Shown here in pieces: positions 24,418-31,810 of a stretch of DNA of 64,000 nt. A program made the position numbers and the translations under genes. Origin of the DNA: Candidatus Abyssobacteria bacterium SURF_5 (GTDB taxonomy: Bacteria > Abyssobacteria > SURF-5); contig QZKU01000128.1 of the NCBI GenBank assembly GCA_003598085.1, positions 1 through 64,000 on the forward strand. The letters are read 5' to 3'. Position 1 is the first letter of the stretch; each line of letters opens with the position of its first letter. The notes under the pieces were generated by a model. It ran no database searches. It saw only the letters and a list, made by a program, of their open reading frames with translations, and had not been told where the DNA came from.

Positions 24418-26520
24418 TCACCCAACGAACAGGTCTTTCCGCGCCCGCTCGAGAAGCTTCGCGTTGATTGCGACAATGACCGTGGAAATCGACATCAATG
24501 CCGCGCCGACGGCGGGCGAGAGAATGATGCCGGCCGAGTACAGCACGCCGGCCGCGAGCGGAATAGCCACAATGTTATAGCCGGTCGCCCACCACAGATT
24601 CTGGATCATTTTAGAATAGGTCGCGCGCGAAAGTTGGATAATGGCCGCAACGTCGCGGGGGTCCGACCGCACCAGCACGATGTCGGCCGATTCCATCGCG
24701 ACGTCTGTGCCCGCTCCGATCGCGATCCCAACATCCGCCTCCACCAGAGCCGGCGCATCGTTTACGCCGTCGCCCGTCATCGCAACCGACAGGCCCCGGC
24801 CCTTTACTTCTCTGATCTTGGCCGCCTTCTGATCGGGAAGAACTTCGGCGAAGTAATCGTCAAGCGCCAGTTCCGACGCCACCCATTTGGCTACGGCGAC
24901 GGCGTCGCCCGTCACCATCATCACCTTGATTCCCATCTCCTTGAGCTTGTGGAGCGCCTCCCTCGATTCGGGACGAATTATGTCCGCCAGTGCGATCGCC
25001 CCTACGGGCCGGTCATCGAGCAGCACGTAAACCACCGTCTTCCCCTGCGCGGCAATCCGCTCGACCTGCTCATTCTTCACGCGCATATTCCGCTCATTCA
25101 GATAACCCGGACTAACCACCTTCACGTCGGTCCCGTCAACAAGCGCTTGCGCGCCTTTCCCGGGAATCGCCTTGAAATCTTTTGGCGTGGGGAACTGGAC
25201 ACCCCTCTCGTTTGCCGCCTGGACAACGCCCTCCGCTATCGGATGCTCCGATTGGCTTTCAATGCTTGCCGCCAGTCGAAGCATTTCCTCCGCCTTTTGG
25301 TTGTCCAGCGGAATGAGATCGCTCACCCCAAAGCGCCCTTGCGTGAGCGTGCCGGTCTTATCGAACACGATCGCATCCAGTTTTCTTGCGCGCTCGAATG
25401 CCGATCGATCGCGGATCAGCAGCCCCGTTCCCGCGGCCATTGCGGTCGAAACCGCGACCACGAGCGGGATCGCGAGTCCGAGCGCGTGCGGGCACGTGAT
25501 AACCATAACCGTCACCATGCGCCCCAATGAGAATGAGAACGCCTGCCCCAACAGCAGCCACACGGCGAGCGTGATAGTGCCGGCGCTCAACGCAATGATT
25601 GTGAGCAGCAGCGCCGCCCGATCGGCCAGATCCTGTGTCCTGGAGCGCGACTCCTGCGCCTTTCGCACCATCTCGATCACTTGCGCCAGATACGTTTCTT
25701 CGCCTGTTTTCTCGACCTCCACCGTTATTGCGGACTCTCCGTTAATCGAGCCGCCGATCGCCGTGTCGCCCTCGCCCTTCTCCACCGGCTTGCTTTCACC
25801 CGTCAGCATCGCTTCATTTACCGATGTCCGCCCCTCGACGACCACCCCATCAATCGGAACCTTTTCGCCCGGCTTCACCAGCACCCGCATGCCCTTTTTC
25901 AATTCCGTCACCGGCACGTCCCTCGTGCCGCCGTTCTCGAATACATGGGCATCCGCCGGCATTATCTTGATGAGTTCCTCCAATGCGCCCGATGCTCCCA
26001 TCACCGACCTCATCTCGATCCAGTGGCCCAGCAGCATCACGTCGATCAGGGTCGCCAACTCCCAAAAGAATACTTCTCCGCGCAAGCCGAACACCACGAC
26101 CGAGCTGTAGCTGTAGGCCACTGTAATCGCTAGCGCGATCAGTGTCATCATTCCCGGCCGCTTCTCGCCGAGTTCCTCGCCCAGCCCCCGCAGGAATGGC
26201 CAGCCGCCATAGAAAAATACGATACTCGCCAAAACGAATTGGACGTAACGGTCGCCGGGAAACCTCAACTGCTCGCGCACTCCCAGCGCTTCCTGGATCA
26301 TCTCGGCGAGAAACAGAATGGGGATCGTAAGAATGAGGGAAACCCAGAAACGGCGGCGGAAATCGGCCACCATCATCTTGTGATGGTCACCCTCCATCTC
26401 GTGCTCGCCATGTCCCTCGGGCATCCGTTGGGCGTGCTCCTCATGACGGGCCGCACTCAGCAGTTCATCTTCTTTCTCACCGCCGCTTTGGCCATGAGGA
26501 TTCTTTTGGTGGCGGCTCAT
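24418..26520 (-). CDS. CopB-type copper-translocating P-type ATPase
   Basis: 700 residues with an AAGG ribosome site. A His/Met-rich N-terminus (residues 4-50) replaces Cys-type metal-binding domains. The CPH motif (343-345) in the sixth membrane helix marks the P1B-3/CopB class, usually transporting Cu or Ag outward. TGES at 240-243, DKTGT at 387-391, SEHPIAEG and TGDGVNDAPAL are all intact. It probably exports Cu(I)/Cu(II) or Ag from the cytoplasm. The Met/His-rich secreted protein downstream on the same strand may be its partner. Confidence 0.92.
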   Translation of the reverse strand: MSRHQKNPHGQSGGEKEDELLSAARHEEHAQRMPEGHGEHEMEGDHHKMMVADFRRRFWVSLILTIPILFLAEMIQEALGVREQLRFPGDRYVQFVLASIVFFYGGWPFLRGLGEELGEKRPGMMTLIALAITVAYSYSSVVVFGLRGEVFFWELATLIDVMLLGHWIEMRSVMGASGALEELIKIMPADAHVFENGGTRDVPVTELKKGMRVLVKPGEKVPIDGVVVEGRTSVNEAMLTGESKPVEKGEGDTAIGGSINGESAITVEVEKTGEETYLAQVIEMVRKAQESRSRTQDLADRAALLLTIIALSAGTITLAVWLLLGQAFSFSLGRMVTVMVITCPHALGLAIPLVVAVSTAMAAGTGLLIRDRSAFERARKLDAIVFDKTGTLTQGRFGVSDLIPLDNQKAEEMLRLAASIESQSEHPIAEGVVQAANERGVQFPTPKDFKAIPGKGAQALVDGTDVKVVSPGYLNERNMRVKNEQVERIAAQGKTVVYVLLDDRPVGAIALADIIRPESREALHKLKEMGIKVMMVTGDAVAVAKWVASELALDDYFAEVLPDQKAAKIREVKGRGLSVAMTGDGVNDAPALVEADVGIAIGAGTDVAMESADIVLVRSDPRDVAAIIQLSRATYSKMIQNLWWATGYNIVAIPLAAGVLYSAGIILSPAVGAALMSISTVIVAINAKLLERARKDLFVG

Positions 26521-26951
26521 TTGTAGCCTTTTCGCTGGCGTGGAATGAGAACATGCAGAACAATCTTACGTGCCATTACCTTCAAAAGTTAAATTTACCC
26601 GCAATGTTGACGAACTTTTTAAGAATATAGCAGGATTGGCATTGAACCGCTAATTGTTTCCGAGTGGCCGACAGCATCACCTTTTCAGCAAATTGAAGTC
26701 ACGGTGCAGAAATCGATGCGAGTGGATCCCCTCTTTTGAAAGTTGCTTAATATCAAACAGCAGACCGTTAAAAAACAGACCGTTTTTCCTCCTCCAGCCC
26801 TGTCCCATTAATGAGTTGCATCGTCCCAAGCTCTTATCCTCAATGCCCTTAGAACTTATTTGTTGAGTCTTATCATTTGGTACTTTTTATGCCTTGTTTG
26901 GTGGGGGAGAGAAACAGGAGGACCAGAGGAATTCAGAAAGAGGTGAGTAGG
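26521..26951. other. Divergent intergenic region, nothing firmly recognised
   Basis: About 430 bp between the CopB gene and the next plus-strand gene. It is AT-rich with several stop codons. Short ORFs lack ribosome sites. It must hold the promoters of both flanking genes, but no clear -35/-10 pair or metal-regulator palindrome was found by eye. Confidence 0.45.
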
Positions 26952-27443
26952 ATGAAAATCAAATTATTGGTGGCGGCGGCAATGCTTATTGCTATCGGAT
27001 CGACATCTTCCGCAATGGCCGAGGAGCTTTCAGCCGTTGTGAAGGCGCCCGAACGCTATACGGAAAAGCGGATCGAGTTGACAGCTCCAGTGGTTCTGAA
27101 TCCAGAGCCTGAAGGCGGGGAGTATAAGAAATGGGAGTTCACGATTGGCTCACAACAGGAGCAACTCAAAGTAGAACGCAAGGGATTTAATCCGGCTGTC
27201 ATTGTAAAAGGATATCAATCGGCCGAAGAAGCGCGCCGAGCAGGCGAGACAGTATCCCTTTCCGGCCACCTGGAACGCACAGCCACAGGGCCGATCCTGG
27301 AACTGGAATCGCTTGAATACAAGGGAACAACGATCCATATGAACGAAGGGCCATTCGTGGATACGGTGTATGGAGACTGCTATCCCGGTTCTCCAAAATT
27401 CTACGACGGGTACACCTATTATCCGGGCAAGTTCCCCTATTAG
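26952..27443 (+). CDS. Small secreted protein of unknown function
   Basis: 163 residues from the ATG at 26952 (preceded by AGAAAGAGGTGAG). A signal peptide runs to about SAMA. The body (LSAVVKAPERYTEKRIELTA, VSLSGHLERTATGPILEL) looks like a small OB- or SH3-like beta barrel of the kind that binds nucleic acid or metal sites in periplasmic proteins. The tail is Tyr/Pro/Gly-rich (YDGYTYYPGKFPY). Family not recognised. Confidence 0.6.
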   Translation: MKIKLLVAAAMLIAIGSTSSAMAEELSAVVKAPERYTEKRIELTAPVVLNPEPEGGEYKKWEFTIGSQQEQLKVERKGFNPAVIVKGYQSAEEARRAGETVSLSGHLERTATGPILELESLEYKGTTIHMNEGPFVDTVYGDCYPGSPKFYDGYTYYPGKFPY

Positions 27444-27812
27444 GTGAGGGAACTGACCTTGGGTTCTGAGTCATAGTCTGGCCAGCATATTCAAGCAATC
27501 TCCGGATCCCACGCGACCTTTCCATATGTAAAGGATCAAAGGAGAAAGAGGTATCGGGATGAGGAAGATATCAGTTGGAGGCAATGTGATCAATATTCCG
27601 GGTTTGCTTACCGAATACAGGTTTTCAGGGAAGGCTTCCATCTCCCTACCAAAATCCCGCAGGGGAACTCCGCGTGCCCAGTGGAAACCTTCCCTGTTTT
27701 CATTCATACAGAATGGATGTCATCTTTTTCGGGGAAGACAACGAGTATCACAAAAGGTTATGGGGCCAATGAGTGGCTTCTCGTGAAGAAACCAAAAGGA
27801 CAGGAGGGGCAT
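27444..27812. other. Intergenic region, no supported gene
   Basis: A 76-codon frame starting at 27559 has a passable ribosome site but no recognisable content and ends inside the leader of the methyltransferase gene. I do not call it. No repeat or RNA is recognised. Confidence 0.4.
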
Positions 27813-28475
27813 TTGGCTATTCCAACAAAGAAAGAAATAATCAACCTGTATCGAAAGCGCGGGAAACGGTATGACTTTACCGCAAATCTTTACTATCTGC
27901 TCGGTTTCAGAGAATACGCCTATCGGAAGCGGGCTGTGGAAGAACTCGGCTTGACGCAAGGGGATACAGTAGTCGAGATAGGCTGCGGAACAGGATTGAA
28001 CTTTCCTTTCCTTCAACAAAAAATAGGACCTAACGGGAAAATCATCGGCGTGGACTTGACAGACGCGATGCTTGCCCAAGCTCGAAAGAGGGCAGAAAAG
28101 AATGGATGGAAAAACGTTGAACTCGTTCAGCAGGACGCTTCGACGTTTTCTTTTCCATCAGGAGTGGATGGGATTATTTCCACATTTGCGTTGACCCTGG
28201 TTCCGGGCTTTGAACAGGTGATTCGCAACGGCTGTCATGGCCTGAAACCGGGGAAAAAATGGGTTGTTCTGGATTTCAAATTGCCATCGGGCCGACTGTC
28301 GGCTCTCGTTCCGCTCGCAATCTTTATAACAAAGCCTTTCGCAGTGACAAAGGAACTCGCTGAGCGGCATCCGTGGGAGGCGATTGAGAAATACTGTAAG
28401 AACGTCCGGATGACCGAACTCTACTTCGGATTTGCATACATATCTTCGGGCGAGCGGGGAGACGACGGTTGTTGA
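27813..28475 (+). CDS. SAM-dependent class I methyltransferase
   Basis: 220 residues if started at the TTG at 27813, which has a perfect AGGAGG; the open frame extends to 27681 but without a ribosome site. The start region reads AIPTKKEIINLYRKRGKRYD, as in UbiE/PmtA-like enzymes. SAM motif I is VVEIGCGTGLNFPFL, motif II follows in GKIIGVDLTDAMLAQA, and the post-motif is DASTFSFPSGVDGIIS. Phospholipid or quinone methylation is possible. Substrate not determined. Confidence 0.8.
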   Translation: MAIPTKKEIINLYRKRGKRYDFTANLYYLLGFREYAYRKRAVEELGLTQGDTVVEIGCGTGLNFPFLQQKIGPNGKIIGVDLTDAMLAQARKRAEKNGWKNVELVQQDASTFSFPSGVDGIISTFALTLVPGFEQVIRNGCHGLKPGKKWVVLDFKLPSGRLSALVPLAIFITKPFAVTKELAERHPWEAIEKYCKNVRMTELYFGFAYISSGERGDDGC

Positions 28476-28555
28476 GATGCTGGAGCATTCATCGCTCGAT
28501 GGCTGCTTTCGCCACTATTTGCCGCCTTACTCAGCCAGGGTAAGCTGCATACGGG

Positions 28556-28879
28556 CTACTCTTGCAGGTCACGCTTCATCGCTTCAAACTGCTCTTTCGT
28601 TATCTCGCCCTTCGCATAGCGCACTCGCAAAATTTCCAGAGGCGTCTCTTCGCGTCTGGTTGGAGGAGCTTCGCGACGGCCGGATCGCGCGGCAACAACA
28701 ATAAAGTAGACCGCAATGCCAAGGATGAGCAAAACGACTATCCACATGAGGATTCCTCCATACCAGTAATCCATCATCCCATGCCCCCTGTCATCCATAT
28801 GCCCCCAATAGTCTCGCGCATGGCACCCGGACAGCAAAGAGATCAACAGAATACTTGTAAGAATGCGACCTGCTCGCAT
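28556..28879 (-). CDS. SHOCT-domain lipoprotein/membrane protein
   Basis: 107 residues from the ATG at 28879 (AGGAA upstream). The N-terminus is a lipobox-like ILLISLLSGC, then a His/Met/Tyr-rich patch (HMDDRGHGMMDYWYG), one membrane helix (ILMWIVVLLILGIAVYFIV) and a C-terminal SHOCT motif (PLEILRVRYAKGEITKEQFEAMKRDL). SHOCT proteins are often encoded with metal and stress genes. The His/Met patch would face the outside. Confidence 0.8.
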   Translation of the reverse strand: MRAGRILTSILLISLLSGCHARDYWGHMDDRGHGMMDYWYGGILMWIVVLLILGIAVYFIVVAARSGRREAPPTRREETPLEILRVRYAKGEITKEQFEAMKRDLQE

Positions 28880-29066
28880 GCCGGATTCCTCACGTTCCGC
28901 TTCACCGACAAGAAAGGTGTTCAGAAGGAATCGAACTGGAAATTTCATGACTCGCACCCGTCGAATACATATTCAACAATAACAATGATCCGAAGCGCCC
29001 GCTAATGAGATACTTTTGTCGGCAGGATGTAATCCATGAAGCTCTACCATTTTCCGGCCCAGAAAA

Positions 29067-29958
29067 TCAGCTTTCCGGGGCGGATTCGGCGGGGACGGTA
29101 TCCGGGACTCTCTCCGGCGACGACGAGTCTCCGATGACCCAGACCGGGCAATTTGCTTGACGGACAAGACGGATCGCAACGCTTCCAAACAGGAATTCTT
29201 CCGACCGCGTCAAACGGTGGCGGCCAACAACAATCGCGCTGTGTCCGCCCGACTCCTGCTCGGCCAGGAGTACGTCTGAAACACGAGCGTTCTTCCGGTC
29301 AACAAGCTTGCTTTCGATGCTTGTGGATTGAAACCCGCTTTCCAACAGAAGTGAACGCGCCAGGGTGGCGACTTCGTAACTCGATGAGATGTGCGCGGGG
29401 AAATTTCCGTTCTCCCTGGTTGTATTTGACGAGGACGGCTCCGCCTCTGGCGTATTAACCACTTTTAAAGGCGTTACTCTGATATCCGGAGCACCCTTGA
29501 ACAGGTGAGCGATATACCTGACGGCATTTATGGAAGCGCCGGAATCGTCCAGATAGACCAGAAGCTTCTGTTCCGCCGGGAATACAGCGGGAGAATATAA
29601 GTTGCCGCCGCTGATTGCCCGGCCATAGCTGATTCTCATATCGGAATAGGTGCCAATGAAGGCGCCTGCGATAAAAAACAGAACAATCTGAATCCCATTC
29701 CCCACCATCATTTCCGCGGTTGGCATCATGACCGTCACCGCATGATGGATGTAAACGAGGAAAACCACAGTGGCGGCTAGCAGCCCCCCTTTTTTTCCAA
29801 ACCACCATCCGCAAACTGAAACCGGGATAAAGAACAGTGCCTGGAGGAAGACGTGGAAGGAACATCAGATGATGAGGGGTGCCGTAGTGAAAAGCTGTGA
29901 TGGCAACGATGAAACATAGAACAGTAACGAGCCTGACTCTCTTAATGGAAGACTTCAT
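29067..29958 (-). pseudogene. Membrane-sensor/universal-stress-protein gene with a single-base frameshift
   Basis: The first frame starts at 29958 (MKSSIKRVRLVTVLCFIVAI, then HYGTPHHLMFL) and goes out of frame after about residue 35. Removing one C of the CC at 29855-29856 restores continuity into HVFLQALFFIPVSVCGWWFG, then KKGGLLAATVVFLVY and the frame ending at 29067. The combined ~296-residue product has an N-terminal four-helix membrane domain like those of sensor histidine kinases. A Usp domain (AVRYIAHLFKG..., SAIVVGRHRLTRSEEFLFGSVAIRLVRQANCPVWVI) replaces the kinase. It is either a true frameshift mutation, a programmed shift or an assembly error. The start overlaps the kinase-like gene by 4 bp. 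Confidence 0.7.
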
Positions 29959-30959
29959 TTAACACCTTTAATCTGCTGCTGTTTTTCGAAGTGTGCCGGT
30001 GGCAGAGACATTATGGCGTCACCAATATCTTCCACGATCTCCGGGATCGATTCATAAAAAAGCTCTGCCCCATGACTGAAATGCATGAGCACTTGATTCA
30101 GCTTGGGCGGTATGTAAGGATATAGTTTCCTCCAGTTCATCAGACGGGTGTTCTCAACAACAGAGAAATCGTTTTCTTCAAGGCGCTCAAGCGCCTCGAT
30201 TGGGGGGACGCGGCGCGCGAGATTATGAAGTGTTCTCGCACCCTGCCCCACCAACTCGCTCAAGATATTGCCAATACCGAACAAGTCAAGCGCAAACGGC
30301 TTTTCATCAAAAACAAAATCATAATCGAAATCGATCCACCGAAGCTTCTTTGATTCGTTATCCAGTATCAAATGGTCGCTTCGCACATCTCCATGGCGGA
30401 TGCCGGCATCGTGCAGCTCATGCAACGCTGTCAGGCTTGGAAGAAAGAGTCGGAGCAGCGAAGGCAGAGCCTGGTTGAAGTAGGCTTCGTGCGGTCCATT
30501 GAAATACTCAACCTCATCGAGAAGAGTGCGCCCGCCAATGTGGTCTATGACACGCACGTGTTCGTTTGCGCTGGTGGTGATCGTACAACCCTGCATGAAG
30601 TAGGGGTTTCCCCTCACGTGTTCCAGCGCATACCCTTCTTTTAGCGGGCTGCGGAAGCAGCGTATCCTGTATTCCCCGTATTTCAGGGTAAATTGCTCCT
30701 GAAACACCAGTTTAATGATCTTCCTCTTTCCGGTTGGAACTTCGAAAGCATACTTCACCCAATGTTTTGGCTCATCGTCAAGTCCAAAGCTCCGTTCTCT
30801 GGCGATCCCGCTTACGACATAATAGCGGCCGTCAAGCACAACCACATCCCCTCGATTAATTGCGAAAAAATCACCCAACTCCCGATGAATGATGATTTTC
30901 GAGGGGCAAGCGCCCAGATACTGCTCAACCGCATTCCTTAGGTCGGTTTGAGCATCCAT
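29955..30959 (-). CDS. Protein-kinase-like (RIO/Bud32-type fold) protein
   Basis: 334 residues from the ATG at 30959 (GAGGAG upstream). The catalytic-loop-like motif HGDVRSDHLILDN and the metal-binding-like WIDFDYDF correspond to HxD and DFG of the kinase-like superfamily. A Lys-rich segment VPTGKRKIIKLVF could hold the ATP lysine. The N-terminal ~60 residues are family-specific. Phosphotransfer to a protein or small molecule is likely but unproven. It is coupled by an ATGA overlap to the membrane-Usp gene, suggesting they work together. Confidence 0.7.
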   Translation of the reverse strand: MDAQTDLRNAVEQYLGACPSKIIIHRELGDFFAINRGDVVVLDGRYYVVSGIARERSFGLDDEPKHWVKYAFEVPTGKRKIIKLVFQEQFTLKYGEYRIRCFRSPLKEGYALEHVRGNPYFMQGCTITTSANEHVRVIDHIGGRTLLDEVEYFNGPHEAYFNQALPSLLRLFLPSLTALHELHDAGIRHGDVRSDHLILDNESKKLRWIDFDYDFVFDEKPFALDLFGIGNILSELVGQGARTLHNLARRVPPIEALERLEENDFSVVENTRLMNWRKLYPYIPPKLNQVLMHFSHGAELFYESIPEIVEDIGDAIMSLPPAHFEKQQQIKGVK

Positions 30960-31340
30960 TGTGATACTCCTCAAGAACATGATTGCCGGTCACCGCTCTG
31001 GTGGGGTTCCAAACCGGATACAGCAAGTTCGATGCCTGTCTTTATCATGGGTGTTTCCCCTTTGTCGCGGTGATGCACAAAGGATGTAAATAAAATGGAC
31101 TCATAACCTTAAGATAGATGGCTGAATCTATCCGGAGGAAAGGCTTTCTTCATCTGTTGTCACGGCCATTTTCCCATACGAAACAGTCGCTGTCGGATTT
31201 CAAACAATCGAACATCATCCGATCGGTCTTCCCCCCTCGCCGGGTTGGCCAAAAGAGCAGGTTTTGCCATGGGAGTGCAGAGTTCCGGGCGCTGGCATTG
31301 GAATTGCATTTTGAACTCATGACAGCAAGGAGAAGATGCC
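30960..31340. other. Intergenic, nothing recognised
   Basis: About 380 bp between divergent genes. Short frames on both strands overlap each other and have no family features. No repeat seen. Promoters for both neighbours are expected but not clear. Confidence 0.4.
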
Positions 31341-31532
31341 ATGAATTCACATACAATTTGTCAGGTATGCGGAAAGCTGATAGGCCCGAAGGAAATGCAC
31401 TTCAAGACGACATATGAGGGGAATACCTATTATGCTTGTTGTTCGATTTGCCTGTCGATATTGCAGAAACAATCCAGAAAGCACATTCGCGCCCGTATGG
31501 ATAATTTGGGAGACATCAAAAGATGCTGCTGA
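31341..31532 (+). CDS. Cys-rich mini-protein, TRASH/YHS-like zinc site
   Basis: 63 residues with a strong AAGGAGAAG ribosome site. The motif ICQVCGKLIGPKEMHF...YYACCSICLSIL gives C-x2-C and C-C-x2-C, like TRASH or YHS metal-sensing modules found with heavy-metal transport genes. A final CC is present. It lies within the P-type ATPase region, so a metal-binding accessory role is plausible. Confidence 0.6.
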   Translation: MNSHTICQVCGKLIGPKEMHFKTTYEGNTYYACCSICLSILQKQSRKHIRARMDNLGDIKRCC

Positions 31533-31810
31533 TTCCGTCCCGGATTAACCGTCGTAATAGGTGACGGTTTCATTCATAAGCCGGAGGCCGGCTTCTGCAA
31601 AATCATCATTCATCAAGCCGCGGTCAAACTGGGCTCTTGCGCGGATCGTTAATTCTTAGTCTGTTCAACTTCACTCACGATTTAGGGCATTTGCAGAGAT
31701 CCCCTTTGGCCGCCGGATATACTCTTCCTGTTTTCGCATCTCTTGCACAGGAAAAATCTCCCTTTACAACTTAATTGTTGAGCTATTGGAATAGTGATTG
31801 CGGGACCGGC

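Noticed and set aside
24634-26110. Two long plus-strand ORFs (298 and 312 codons) opposite the CopB gene
   Set aside because: Ser/Arg-rich and shadowing a full-length P-type ATPase; no family features.
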